Assembly: GCA_964348085.1 (NCBI GenBank)
Contig: CAYGBI010000007.1
Coordinates: 1-64,000 of the forward strand
Direction: 5' to 3'
DNA from: VXYL01 sp964348085
Lineage (GTDB): Bacteria > Pseudomonadota > Gammaproteobacteria > Pseudomonadales > Azotimanducaceae
DNA: 64,000 nt
Positions within the stretch are counted from its first letter, which is position 1. The number at the start of each line of letters is the position of its first letter. Of this stretch, positions 1 through 8,775 are shown piece by piece. The position numbers and the translations under genes are program-made. The notes below the pieces were generated by a model. It did not search any database. It worked only from the letters and a program-made list of their open reading frames with translations, and was not told the origin of the DNA.

Positions 1-1227
1 GTAGCCAAACCCGTAGGGACTAATCGGGAAACTAATAGGTTCCACCAAGCTGAGGACGGTGCGCTCGGCGTATCGATCATGGAACAGGCCGAAGTTGTGA
101 CCAATCTCGTGCGTGAAGGTGTATTGGACGTTGCAGGAGACGGCGCTGTGGCTGTAACCCGACCCCGCCCATAGGTGCCCCTCGACGATCGCCAGACAGC
201 CATCGGAGGGTAGGCCTGCTGCCTCGCGGTCTTGCGGCGACGAGCAGAAGGCTTCCGCGAATCGCTTGGTGAACCGGCTGTATACAGGGGATGCGCCGCA
301 GGCGCCGAGCTCCGTAGTGTAGTCGCCCTCCACGAAGAGATGCACCATGTCCGCGGCGTACCGGTGTTGGAGTTCGAACACCTCGTCCAAGATGCCCGTG
401 AGATCGCGCGAGCCATAGCCCTTCATACCGACAAAAGCTCTGGCCGCACCGAGCTCCGACTGGTCGTGGTCGACCCTCTCCATGGCCATGAGCCGGACCT
501 GCCGATGGCCGAGCTCGCTGTTGACAAGCGCTTGGTTGGTGTCTTCGATACCCGCGATGATGCTCGCCTCGGCAGCCGCCCGACTGCCTTCGTAGGCTTG
601 GGCGGCGGGCGTGTACACCACGACAATGTCCACCGTCTCGTCCGCGCCGGAATGACCCGCGTCGCTCCTCGTCAGATAGGGCGGCCCGCCCGGCGACAGT
701 TCTTCGCAAGCGCCATTCGCGCAATGCGTCGTCCCGTGCTGGTATAACGCCCCGTGATCGGCCGGCGGCAATGCCGACGGATCTAGTTGCTCGATCCGCA
801 GGTGGCCGGCGCGGTTCGACCGCAACGAGAAGACGCCCTTGGGCGAATGGACCTTGCCGCGGACGATCCCGCCGCTGGCGAAAAAGGTTGCGTGGCCGCC
901 TTGCGCCAGCGTGGCGTAGACGTATGTGCTTCGCCCAGGCAGCGGACGAGATCGCTCGACCGTCGCCTCGAACCGGGCGTCGGGGAAGTCGGGGAAAAGG
1001 TTGAGCACCAAGGAGGATCCCGCGACGGCGCCGAACAGCCGATCACTGTCCAAAGTCGCCAAACGGCTCCTGAGGACACTTCGATCTACGGACTCGATCC
1101 GCGCTGCGTCGCTTGGCGCGGCTTGGAAGAGCTCCTGCCCGTGGGAGCCGTGCGCGACTGCGAGCAGCGCAGTGGCGATGAGGAGCTTGGTCACGGGAAG
1201 CGATTGCCTTGAGTTGCGTCTTACCAT
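1..1227 (-). CDS. Secreted reprolysin-like zinc metalloprotease (C-terminal part missing)
   Basis: A 409-residue open frame runs off the left edge of the window. It contains HEIGHNFGLFHD from about residue 373, the HExxHxxGxxHD zinc motif of metzincins in the reprolysin (M12B-like) group. The frame continues to SPYGFGY at the edge. The N-terminus MVRRNSRQSLPVTKLLIATALLAVA (split here: basic MVRRNSRQSLPVTK, then LLIATALLAVA) reads as a signal peptide, so export is expected. Residues up to about 180 look like a propeptide or accessory domain, and the catalytic domain starts near DIVVVYTP. The ATG at 1227 overlaps the rmlB stop by 7 bases, so translation is probably coupled to rmlB. A GTG at 1194 is an alternative start but would lose the charged n-region. 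The missing 3' end could carry further domains. The family call is firm; the substrate is unknown. Confidence 0.85.
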   Translation of the reverse strand, partial: MVRRNSRQSLPVTKLLIATALLAVAHGSHGQELFQAAPSDAARIESVDRSVLRSRLATLDSDRLFGAVAGSSLVLNLFPDFPDARFEATVERSRPLPGRSTYVYATLAQGGHATFFASGGIVRGKVHSPKGVFSLRSNRAGHLRIEQLDPSALPPADHGALYQHGTTHCANGACEELSPGGPPYLTRSDAGHSGADETVDIVVVYTPAAQAYEGSRAAAEASIIAGIEDTNQALVNSELGHRQVRLMAMERVDHDQSELGAARAFVGMKGYGSRDLTGILDEVFELQHRYAADMVHLFVEGDYTTELGACGASPVYSRFTKRFAEAFCSSPQDREAAGLPSDGCLAIVEGHLWAGSGYSHSAVSCNVQYTFTHEIGHNFGLFHDRYAERTVLSLVEPISFPISPYGFGY

Positions 1228-2228
1228 TTCGTTTCGTCCAAATTGGCTCGCTCGATCAGGGGTTGCCACCAGTCCGAGCGGTTGCGATACCAGAACACCG
1301 TTTGCCGAAAGCCCTCTTCGAAGTCCACGGTTGGTCGCCAGCCGAGGCCCTCGCGGAGCTTGGTGGAGTCCAGCAGGTAGCGTCGGTCATGACCGGGCCG
1401 ATCCGGCACGTAGGTTTTGCAGCACGACGCGTCGAGGCCCAGCAAGTCGATGATGCGGTCCGCGACGCCCTCGACATCCACTTCCACCCCGCTGCCGACG
1501 TTGTAGGTTTGCCCCACCTCCCCGTCCGAAAGGATGCGGTCGATGGCATGGCAGTGATCGTCGACGTGCAGCCATTCGCGTTTGTTCCCGCTACTGCGAT
1601 AAAGCGTCATCTTCTCGCCCTGCAGGGCGCTCACTACGAAGCGAGGGATCACCTTCTCTGGGAATTGGTACATGCCGTAGTTGTTGGCGCAGTTGGAGAT
1701 AGTGACCGGCAGGCCGTAGGTGTGATGGAAGGCGTTGACCGCCAAGTCCGCTGCGGCTTTGGAAGCGTTGTACGGTGTCTTTGGCGCCAAGGGAGAGGCC
1801 TCGGTGAACGCAGCCGTCGATTCAAGCGGCAGGTCGCCGTAGACCTCGCAGGTGGAAACTTGGTGGAAGCGCGTAACCTCGGCTGCTCTAGCGGCGCGCA
1901 TGAGCTGTACGGTACCCATCGTGTTGGTGTGGAAGAACGACTCCGGATGCACGACGGCTCGGCTGTTGTGCGACTCGGCGGCGAAGTTCACCACCGTGTC
2001 GACGCGGTGCTCGCGCAGCGTCGCCAAGACGAGGTCGTGGTCGCAGATGTCGCCTCGCACGAAGGCGTAGCGCGGCGTCGCGGCCACGTCGGCCAAATTG
2101 GCCGGATTCGCCGCGTAAGTGAGCAGGTCGTAGTTCACCACTCGATCACTAGGATGGCGTTCAAGCCAATACCGGATGAAGTTGGCGCCGATGAACCCGG
2201 CACCGCCGGTCACCAAAAGGGTCGCCAT
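1221..2228 (-). CDS. rmlB: dTDP-glucose 4,6-dehydratase
   Basis: Extended short-chain dehydrogenase that converts dTDP-glucose to dTDP-4-keto-6-deoxyglucose, the entry to L-rhamnose and other deoxysugars. Visible are the NAD-binding TGGAGFIG at residues 7-14, the AAESHNSRA segment, the catalytic YNASK and the NVGSG tail motif. The protein has 335 residues, about the family length. The start at MATLLVTGG was chosen because family members begin just before the glycine motif; an in-frame start at 2303 adds an unlikely basic leader. Classical RmlB has the acid pair Asp-Glu after Ser-Thr (STDEVYG). Here it reads STCEVYG near residue 125, so the usual catalytic Asp is Cys. That may mean a related 4,6-dehydratase with another nucleotide-sugar substrate. 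rmlA, rmlC and rmlD are not adjacent. The next gene, a secreted protease, overlaps its stop. Confidence 0.85.
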   Translation of the reverse strand: MATLLVTGGAGFIGANFIRYWLERHPSDRVVNYDLLTYAANPANLADVAATPRYAFVRGDICDHDLVLATLREHRVDTVVNFAAESHNSRAVVHPESFFHTNTMGTVQLMRAARAAEVTRFHQVSTCEVYGDLPLESTAAFTEASPLAPKTPYNASKAAADLAVNAFHHTYGLPVTISNCANNYGMYQFPEKVIPRFVVSALQGEKMTLYRSSGNKREWLHVDDHCHAIDRILSDGEVGQTYNVGSGVEVDVEGVADRIIDLLGLDASCCKTYVPDRPGHDRRYLLDSTKLREGLGWRPTVDFEEGFRQTVFWYRNRSDWWQPLIERANLDETKW

Positions 2229-2322
2229 GTCGCTCGCGTGTCTATTTCGGGTGCGCGATTTTAAACGTCTTGCCGTCGAAATAGCGCGTGAGGATTCGCG
2301 CAAGGACCGGCCTCGAGACGGC

Positions 2323-2328
2323 TATACT
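2323..2328 (+). promoter_or_regulatory. Candidate -10 box for miaB
   Basis: TATACT lies 29 bases before the GTG chosen for miaB, in an otherwise GC-rich divergent spacer. No convincing -35 box is visible 16-18 bases upstream. If it is real, transcription starts near 2335. This argues against a longer miaB frame that opens at a GTG at 2288. Confidence 0.35.
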
Positions 2329-2356
2329 TTCCGGTCCCCACGCCCCGGCCATCGTC

Positions 2357-3679
2357 GTGAAGTTGTTCGTCAAAACCCACGGCTGCCAGATGAACGAATA
2401 CGACTCGTCGCGGATGGCGGATCTGCTGCGCGAGAGTCACGGCGCGGCCGTGGTCGACAATCCGAGGGACGCCGACCTGCTGCTGCTCAACACCTGCTCG
2501 ATTCGCGAGAAGGCGGCCGAGAAGGTGTTCAGCGAACTCGGCCGTTGGCGAAGCCTGAAACGGGCCAATCCCAATCTCATCATCGGCGTCGGCGGCTGCG
2601 TGGCGAGCCAAGAGGGCGAGGCGATCACCGTCCGGGCGCCACAGGTGGACATCGTGTTCGGCCCGCAAACGCTGCACCGCCTGCCGGAGATGCTCGACGA
2701 GGTGATAAGCGATCAGGTACGGGTGATCGATGTCAGCTTCCCGGAGATCGAGAAGTTCGATCGCTTGCCGACGCCGCGCGCCGAAGGCCCGAGCGCGTTC
2801 GTATCCGTTATGGAGGGTTGCAGCAAGTACTGCACCTTTTGCGTGGTGCCCTATACCCGCGGCCCCGAAGTCTCACGCCCGGTGGCCAGCGTCATGCGCG
2901 AGGTCGTCGGGCTGGCCGGACGCGGCGTGCGGGAAATCAACTTCCTAGGCCAGAACGTCAACGCCTATCGGGGCGTCATCGACGAGGGCGAGGCCGACTT
3001 GGCGGAGTTGATCCACTATGCGGCGCGCATTGACGGGATCGACCGCATCCGCTTCACCACCTCGCATCCGGTGGAGTTCACGCCGTCGCTCATCGATGCC
3101 TACGCCGACGTGCCGGAGTTGGCGAGCCACCTGCACCTGCCCGTGCAGTCGGGTTCGGACCGCGTGCTGGCGATGATGAAGCGCGGCCACACCGTGCTTG
3201 AGTACAAGGCGAAGATCCGCGCGCTGCGCCGGGCGCGGCCGAACGTCAGCTTGTCGTCGGATTTCATCGTTGGCTTTCCGGGGGAGACGGAGCGGGATTT
3301 CGAGGCCACATTGCGCTTGGTGCGGGAACTCGACTACGACATTTCCTTCAGTTTCATCTACAGCGCCCGTCCTGGCACGCCGGCGGCGACGCTGCCGGAC
3401 GCCACGCCTTTGCCGGTGAAGAAGCGTCGCCTCGCGCGCTTGCAGGAGCAACTGCGGCGCCAGGCCGCCGCTCACGCCCAGGCGATGGTGGGCACGTTGC
3501 AGCGCGTGCTGGTTACCGGCCCGTCCAAGCACGGCGGCGAGCTCGCCGGGCGCACGGAAAACAACCGCGTGGTCAACTTTGCGGCACCGGCGACCGGCAA
3601 GCGCGATCTCGTCGGCGACTTTGCGACGGTGGAGATCCGAGAGGCGCTGCCGAATTCGCTGCGCGGGCGCATTGCTTGA
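2357..3679 (+). CDS. miaB: tRNA-2-methylthio-N6-dimethylallyladenosine synthase
   Basis: Radical-SAM methylthiotransferase that adds the 2-methylthio group to i6A37 in tRNAs reading UNN codons. The N-terminal MTTase domain starts KLFVKTHGCQMNEYDS and has the three cluster cysteines (THGC at residue 10, NTCS, GGCV). The radical-SAM motif GCSKYCTFC puts its cysteines at 155, 159 and 162. A C-terminal TRAM-like stretch ends in LRGRIA. The length of 440 residues is normal. The GTG start puts K-L-F-V-K-T-H-G-C at the family position. It is the first gene of a run that continues with phoH, ybeY, corC and lnt, the usual gammaproteobacterial order. Confidence 0.96.
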   Translation: MKLFVKTHGCQMNEYDSSRMADLLRESHGAAVVDNPRDADLLLLNTCSIREKAAEKVFSELGRWRSLKRANPNLIIGVGGCVASQEGEAITVRAPQVDIVFGPQTLHRLPEMLDEVISDQVRVIDVSFPEIEKFDRLPTPRAEGPSAFVSVMEGCSKYCTFCVVPYTRGPEVSRPVASVMREVVGLAGRGVREINFLGQNVNAYRGVIDEGEADLAELIHYAARIDGIDRIRFTTSHPVEFTPSLIDAYADVPELASHLHLPVQSGSDRVLAMMKRGHTVLEYKAKIRALRRARPNVSLSSDFIVGFPGETERDFEATLRLVRELDYDISFSFIYSARPGTPAATLPDATPLPVKKRRLARLQEQLRRQAAAHAQAMVGTLQRVLVTGPSKHGGELAGRTENNRVVNFAAPATGKRDLVGDFATVEIREALPNSLRGRIA

Positions 3680-3702
3680 CTTGTCGTCCGCGAGGGCGTG
3701 TT

Positions 3703-4800
3703 ATGCTGCCCGTCTTTGGGCACCCAGCAATACCCCATTTGACGGACGACTCGTCGCTTGTGGTGGCGGACGCCACGGCAGTCAATCTGGAACCCAACGA
3801 TTCCCGCCGCTTGGCCGCACTGTGTGGCCCGTTGGATCGCAACCTAAAAACTCTGGAGCGCAGGCTCGGCATTCGCATCCGCAACCGCGGCAATGCGTTT
3901 CGGCTCTCGGGTCCGGAAGGGCGCGTGCGAGCCGGGCGCGCGCTGCTGTCGCAGCTCTACTTGGAGACGGGTGAGCGCGACACCTTGGATGCCGACACGG
4001 TGCATGTGTTCTTGCAGCAATCCGGCGTGGAGGAGTTGCTCGCCGAGCAAGCCGGTGCCAATGGCGAAGCGGCGGGCGCGAATCGCTGTGCCAGCGCGGT
4101 CGCGCAAGGCGGTCGTCCGGCGGACGGCGGCACCGTCGTCACACGCAAAAAGACGATCAAGCCGCGCGGCGCCAATCAGCGTGGCTACGTCGCCGCCATT
4201 CGGGCGCATGACCTCAGTTTCGGCGTTGGCCCCGCCGGCACGGGCAAGACCTATCTCGCCGTGGCCTGTGCGGTGGAGGCGTTGGAGAGTCGCTCGGTCG
4301 AACGCATCCTGTTGGTGCGTCCGGCCGTCGAAGCGGGCGAAAAGCTTGGCTTCCTGCCGGGCGACCTCGCGCAAAAGATCGACCCCTACCTGCGTCCACT
4401 GTACGATGCGCTCTACGAGATGCTCGGGGTGGACCGCGTCAACAAGTACATCGAACGCAACGTCATCGAGGTGGCGCCGCTCGCCTTCATGCGGGGGCGC
4501 ACCCTGAACGGCTCGTTCATCATTTTGGACGAAAGCCAAAACACCACCATCGAGCAGATGAAGATGTTCTTGACGCGCATCGGCTTCGGGTCCACGGCCG
4601 TGGTCACCGGCGACATCACGCAGATCGACCTGCCGGGCAATCAGCGATCCGGGTTGGTGCATGTGCTTGACGTGTTGGCGGATGTCGCCGGCTTGAGCTT
4701 CACGCGGTTCGGGTCGAAGGATGTGGTGCGTCATCCGCTGGTGCAGAGTATTGTCGAAGCCTACGCTCGGGCGGAGGCTAAGGCGCGACCTCGGGCATGA
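3703..4800 (+). CDS. ybeZ: PhoH-family ATPase (YbeZ)
   Basis: Cytoplasmic P-loop protein of the PhoH-like family, thought to work with YbeY in rRNA processing. Walker A is GPAGTGKTY, followed by the family sequence LVRPAVEAGEKLGFLPGD. Walker B is FIILDESQNTT. The N-terminal segment LCGPLDRNLKTLERRLGI is typical of the KH-like domain before the ATPase. The ATG at 3703 has GAGGG six bases upstream. A TTG at 3739 would remove twelve residues and is also possible. The stop overlaps the ybeY start (ATGA). Length is 365 residues, as expected. Confidence 0.93.
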   Translation: MLPVFGHPAIPHLTDDSSLVVADATAVNLEPNDSRRLAALCGPLDRNLKTLERRLGIRIRNRGNAFRLSGPEGRVRAGRALLSQLYLETGERDTLDADTVHVFLQQSGVEELLAEQAGANGEAAGANRCASAVAQGGRPADGGTVVTRKKTIKPRGANQRGYVAAIRAHDLSFGVGPAGTGKTYLAVACAVEALESRSVERILLVRPAVEAGEKLGFLPGDLAQKIDPYLRPLYDALYEMLGVDRVNKYIERNVIEVAPLAFMRGRTLNGSFIILDESQNTTIEQMKMFLTRIGFGSTAVVTGDITQIDLPGNQRSGLVHVLDVLADVAGLSFTRFGSKDVVRHPLVQSIVEAYARAEAKARPRA

Positions 4801-5234
4801 CGGTGGACGTGCAGATCGCTTGCCAAGATCACGGAGTGCCGGGAGTGGATGCGATCACTCGTTGGGCCGATGCGGCGCGCGCCGGCGACCGGCGCGCCCT
4901 GTGCCTGCGGGTCGTCGATGAACCGGAGGGCGTCGCGCTCAATGCCCGCTTCCGCCGGCGGCGGCAAGCCACCAACGTGTTGGCGTTTCCCGCGCTCGAG
5001 TCCGGCGTCCTCGGCGACATCGCCATCTGTGCGCCGGTGGTGAGCCGGGAAGCGCGCCAACAACGCAAGCGGTTGGCCGATCACTACGCCCATATGGTCG
5101 TACACGGCGTGCTGCATCTATTGGGCATGGATCACCACACGGAGCGCGAGGCCGAGGCCATGGAGACGCGGGAAGCGGAGCTGCTCGCACGTCTCGGCAT
5201 CGCAGACCCGTACGTCGAGGGAGCGAACGCATGA
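4797..5234 (+). CDS. ybeY: Endoribonuclease YbeY
   Basis: Zinc-dependent single-strand endoribonuclease involved in 16S rRNA 3' end maturation and late 70S quality control. The metal motif HGVLHLLGMDH has the three-histidine H-x3-H-x5-H pattern. NARFRRRRQATNVLAFP is the conserved substrate-side segment. It has 145 residues. The ATG overlaps the phoH stop by four bases, and its own stop overlaps corC the same way, so the three proteins are probably made in coupled amounts. Confidence 0.95.
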   Translation: MTVDVQIACQDHGVPGVDAITRWADAARAGDRRALCLRVVDEPEGVALNARFRRRRQATNVLAFPALESGVLGDIAICAPVVSREARQQRKRLADHYAHMVVHGVLHLLGMDHHTEREAEAMETREAELLARLGIADPYVEGANA

Positions 5235-6133
5235 CGGCGCCGAACGACGAACGAACGCAATCGCGTGCGGACGGCATGGCCGATGGCGAGGTTGCGGAAG
5301 GGCCACCGCGAGAAGCGCGGAGATCTTGGCGCGAGTGGATCGCTGATCTGTTTCCGGTGGAGCCGACGGATCGGGGCGACCTGCTGCAAATGCTGCGTCA
5401 CGCCAACGAGCGCCAACTGCTGGACAACGAGGCGCTGAACATCATCCACGGCGCGTTGGCCGTGGCCGACATGCGCACCCGCGACGTGATGATTCCGCGC
5501 TCGCAGGTGGTCACCGTCGGCGTGGCCGACCGCATCGAGGACTTCCTGCCGACGATCATCGGCTCCAAGCATTCCCGCTTTCCCGTGCTCGGCGACGACA
5601 TGGATGACATCCGCGGCATCCTGCACGCCAAGGACATGCTGCCGCTGTTGCTTGAGGACGACTGGGAGCGCTTCGACCTGAAGGACTGCATCCGCCCCAC
5701 CATCATCGTGCCGGAAAGCCAACGGCTGAACGACTTGCTCAATGGGTTCCGCGAAACGCGCAACCACATGGCCGTGGTAATCGACGAGTACGGCAGCGTC
5801 GCCGGCGTCGTCACCATCGAGGATGTGCTGGAACAGATCGTCGGCGACATCGAGGACGAATACGACATTGACGACGACAGCTTCATCAAGCAGCTCGACG
5901 AACGCAGCTACACGGTCAAGGCGACCACTACCGTCGCCGACTTCAACGACTACTTCGGCTGCGATTTCGCGGGCGACGAGTTCGACAGCATCGGCGGCGT
6001 CGTGGTGAGCAAATTCGGCTACCTGCCGAAGCGCGATGAGACGATCCACTTCGGGAAGTTCCGCTTTCGCGTGCTGAACGCGGACAGCCGCCGCATTCGC
6101 TTGCTGCATTTGACCTGCGCCCGGGTTCCGTAG
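5231..6133 (+). CDS. corC: CBS-domain protein CorC (YbeX)
   Basis: Cytoplasmic member of the CorC/HlyC group with paired CBS domains (about residues 70-190, beginning MIPRSQVVTV) and a C-terminal transporter-associated domain (about 210-290). It lacks the transmembrane DUF21 domain found in larger relatives, like E. coli YbeX at about 290 residues. It is linked to Mg/Co efflux and, in this gene neighbourhood, to ribosome maturation; which role dominates is not visible here. The VVIDEYGSVAGVVTIEDVLEQ segment (longer than a core motif, near residue 178) is diagnostic. The start overlaps the ybeY stop (ATGA). About 120 bases separate it from lnt. Confidence 0.93.
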   Translation: MTAPNDERTQSRADGMADGEVAEGPPREARRSWREWIADLFPVEPTDRGDLLQMLRHANERQLLDNEALNIIHGALAVADMRTRDVMIPRSQVVTVGVADRIEDFLPTIIGSKHSRFPVLGDDMDDIRGILHAKDMLPLLLEDDWERFDLKDCIRPTIIVPESQRLNDLLNGFRETRNHMAVVIDEYGSVAGVVTIEDVLEQIVGDIEDEYDIDDDSFIKQLDERSYTVKATTTVADFNDYFGCDFAGDEFDSIGGVVVSKFGYLPKRDETIHFGKFRFRVLNADSRRIRLLHLTCARVP

Positions 6134-6255
6134 CGACCGCTCCTCGGTCGCACATTGCCCGATGTACTCCCTCGTCGTGCCTTCCAAGGCGTGGCGCTTG
6201 ACCGTTCTCGGTGCGCCGCGGACTTTCACCACGGGCGGGTAGCCTCGGTTCGCTA

Positions 6256-7788
6256 ATGAACCGCCTCCTCGCCAACCACGGTTCGATGCACCTGCCGGGG
6301 CGGCGGCTCGCGCTCTCCTCGGCGGCACTCGCTGCCGGCGGCGTTCTGCCACTAGCGCTGGCGCCCGTCGCCATCTGGCCGCTGATGCTGCTTTCCTGCG
6401 GCGCGTTGTTTTGGGTGTTGCGGCGCACGCCGACCGCTCGCGCGTCGTTTTGGCGCGGTTGGCTGTTCGGCGTCGGCAAGTACGGCGTTGGGGCGTCGTG
6501 GATTTACGTCAGCATCCACGTCTACGGCGAGGCGCCGCCGGCGCTGGCGGCGGCGCTGGTCGCCGTTTTCGTCGCCGGGATGGCGCTCTTCAACGGCCTG
6601 TTCGCGTGGTGCTTTCGCCTTTTGCGTGGCGGGCTTCGGTCGGGGTCCGTCGTGGGGGAGGCGCTGTCGTTCGCTGGCCTCTGGGCGGCGTTCGAGTGGT
6701 TGCTGTCTTGGTTCCTCACCGGCTTTCCTTGGTTATTCGCCGGTTATGCGTTCATCGACACGCCGCTTGCCGGCTTGGCGCCGGTGGGCGGCGTATTGCT
6801 GGTGTCCTTCGCCGCCGTGTTGACGGGGGCGCTGCTTGTGATTGGCTTTCGGCGCCCTTGGGCACTAGCCATTGGCGGACTTCTCTGGTTGGCGGCGTGG
6901 GCGCTGCACTTCATCGAGTGGACGGCGACCGGGGAAACCCGCAGCGTCGCCTTGGTTCAGGGCAACCTCCCCCAAGAGACGAAGTGGAACGCCGAGAGCG
7001 TCGAGTTGGCGAAGGCGCGCTACGCAGCGCTCTCTCGACCGGTGCTCGAGCACCACCTCGTGCTGTGGCCGGAAGTCGCGATTCCCGAATATCGCCGAAA
7101 CGTCGCCGACTTCATCGCCACGATGATGGCGCAGGCGCCAAGCGACCTGGTGTTCGGCATCTTGGAGGCCGAGTGGCCGCCGGGCGCTCGGCGGCCGAAC
7201 TACTACAACGCGGCCGTTTCCACCGGCGGCGGCAGCTATCGCAAACGCCGCCTCGTGCCCTTCGGGGAGTATGTGCCGCTCGAAGCCTGGCTGCGCGGCG
7301 TCATCGGTTTCTTCGATCTACCGATGTCCGCCATCTCCCGAGGGGTCGAGCCGCAGGCACCGCTCGAAGCCGCCGGGCTTCGCATCGCCATGGCCATCTG
7401 CTACGAGATCGCCTATCCAAGCGTCGTCGCTCGGGACGCGCGCCACGCGGACCTGCTGGCCACGATCAGCAACGACACATGGTTCGGGCGCTCGTTCGGG
7501 CCGCCCCAACACCTGCAAATCGCGCGCATGCGCGCACTGGAGAACGGCAAATTCCTGTTGCGCGCGACCAACAACGGCATCAGCGCGATCATCGACGATC
7601 AAGGCCGGGAGGTCGCTCGCCTGCCGCAATTCGAAGCCGGCGTGCTGACCGGAGAAATCTCCGCCAAGAGCGGGTCGACGCCCTTCGCGCGCTACCGGAA
7701 CGTGCCGTTGCTGATGTTGATCGTTGTCGCGTTGGTAGTGGCGGCCCTGCTACGCAGCGGCCGACCGGCGGGTGGTGCATCCACTTGA
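6256..7788 (+). CDS. lnt: Apolipoprotein N-acyltransferase
   Basis: Inner-membrane enzyme that adds the third acyl chain to the N-terminal Cys of lipoproteins. Several hydrophobic helices fill the first ~200 residues, and a nitrilase domain follows. The Glu-Lys-Cys triad is visible as LWPEVAIPEY, YRKRRLVPFGEY and ICYEIAYP. A last helix near the C-terminus is LLMLIVVALVVAALL. Length from the ATG at 6256 is 510 residues. ATG 6286 is an alternative start, and a GTG at 6211 gives an improbable polar leader. It is the last gene of the miaB-lnt string, as in Pseudomonas and E. coli. Confidence 0.95.
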   Translation: MNRLLANHGSMHLPGRRLALSSAALAAGGVLPLALAPVAIWPLMLLSCGALFWVLRRTPTARASFWRGWLFGVGKYGVGASWIYVSIHVYGEAPPALAAALVAVFVAGMALFNGLFAWCFRLLRGGLRSGSVVGEALSFAGLWAAFEWLLSWFLTGFPWLFAGYAFIDTPLAGLAPVGGVLLVSFAAVLTGALLVIGFRRPWALAIGGLLWLAAWALHFIEWTATGETRSVALVQGNLPQETKWNAESVELAKARYAALSRPVLEHHLVLWPEVAIPEYRRNVADFIATMMAQAPSDLVFGILEAEWPPGARRPNYYNAAVSTGGGSYRKRRLVPFGEYVPLEAWLRGVIGFFDLPMSAISRGVEPQAPLEAAGLRIAMAICYEIAYPSVVARDARHADLLATISNDTWFGRSFGPPQHLQIARMRALENGKFLLRATNNGISAIIDDQGREVARLPQFEAGVLTGEISAKSGSTPFARYRNVPLLMLIVVALVVAALLRSGRPAGGAST

Positions 7789-8013
7789 AAACGTGGACTT
7801 CGGCTTCCCGGCGCTTCTTGTAGGTCTTGGTGGGGGATCGCCGCAAGCGCCTAGCGACGATCAGCCTGACACTTCGAAGAAGGCAGCTTTCACAAAGAAA
7901 ACAATAACTTGTCAATCACTCTGCACTACTGCCACTTGTGCGCACGCTAGTCGATTTGGCACGATACGCGAGACGAATCGCCGTGCATCGCGACACACCG
8001 CTTGAGGAGAAGA

Positions 8014-8775
8014 GTGGCAAGAACCGAGGAAATGAGCTCCCGAACCGTAACCAACAAGCACGTTGGTCAAGTCGTTGCGCGAACGCGCAACGACGACACA
8101 CGCGATGATCCTCTCCTCGCGGGATTTTTTACGATTTCGGAAGCCGCAGCTCTGGTGGGCGAGAGCCAAGCCGTCGTGCGTGGATGGCTCAATGGGTATG
8201 CGAACAGCAAAGTCGGCCCGATCGTACAGCGTGACTTCGGTGGAACGCGCACCGTCAGCTTCCTCGACTTGATGGAGTTGCGTTTCGTCAGCTTCTTTAG
8301 GAAGCAGGGCGTACGCATGCAAACGTTACGGTGCGCCGCCGAACGTGCGCGGCACGATTGGTGCGTCACTCACCCTCTCGCGATGTCCAACGAAAAGTAC
8401 TTGACCGACCGCTGCACTGTCTTTGCGCAGGCCGCACATGACGAAGACGACATGGTGACGTGGGACATGGCGACCGGGCAGTACGAGATGTGGACAGTGA
8501 TCGAGCGCTCGATCGCGCAAGGTGTCGTGTACGAGCCTCGCGACGACCTGCCAATCTCATGGAAGCCGAAGCCCAACGAGTTCAGCACCGTCGTCATCGA
8601 TCCAAGAATCGCGTTTGGACGCGCTACGATTGAGGGCACATGGGTGCCGACATCCGTCATTTTCAGTCAGTGGAAAGCCGAGGACCGCAACGAGTCCGCG
8701 GTAGCCGATTGGTACGGCGTTGCTGAAGAGGCCGTCAAGCAGGCCGTACGATACGAGTTGGCTCTAGCCGCTTGA
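8014..8775 (+). CDS. DUF433-type antitoxin with N-terminal HTH (VapB45-like)
   Basis: The 253-residue protein opens with a MerR-like helix-turn-helix (FFTISEAAALVGESQAVVRGWLNG in two parts, near residue 40). It ends with a DUF433 domain (PRIAFGRATIEGTWVP, then VADWYGVAEEAVKQAVRY). This HTH-DUF433 architecture is the antitoxin of VapBC45-type modules. The next gene, a PIN-like protein, starts inside its stop codon (TTGA), which supports the pair. The GTG at 8014 has GAGGAG four bases upstream. The ATG at 8032 is the other candidate, but its purine run lies too close. The module sits between the lnt and metK housekeeping blocks, in a less GC-rich stretch than its neighbours, which is consistent with acquisition. 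Confidence 0.75.
   Translation: MARTEEMSSRTVTNKHVGQVVARTRNDDTRDDPLLAGFFTISEAAALVGESQAVVRGWLNGYANSKVGPIVQRDFGGTRTVSFLDLMELRFVSFFRKQGVRMQTLRCAAERARHDWCVTHPLAMSNEKYLTDRCTVFAQAAHDEDDMVTWDMATGQYEMWTVIERSIAQGVVYEPRDDLPISWKPKPNEFSTVVIDPRIAFGRATIEGTWVPTSVIFSQWKAEDRNESAVADWYGVAEEAVKQAVRYELALAA

Noticed and set aside
77..724. Arg/Gly-rich 215-residue minus-strand frame overlapping the protease
   Set aside because: It is antiparallel in composition to, and fully contained in, the frame that encodes the HEIGHNFGLFHD protease. It has no motif and is a GC-rich shadow frame.
1209..2264. Plus-strand 351-codon frame opposite rmlB
   Set aside because: The opposite strand carries all RmlB motifs. Long antisense frames are common at this GC content.
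7789..8013. Possible small gene or element remnant between lnt and the toxin-antitoxin pair
   Set aside because: Short basic frames on both strands carry no start signal or recognisable motif. I could not support a gene.
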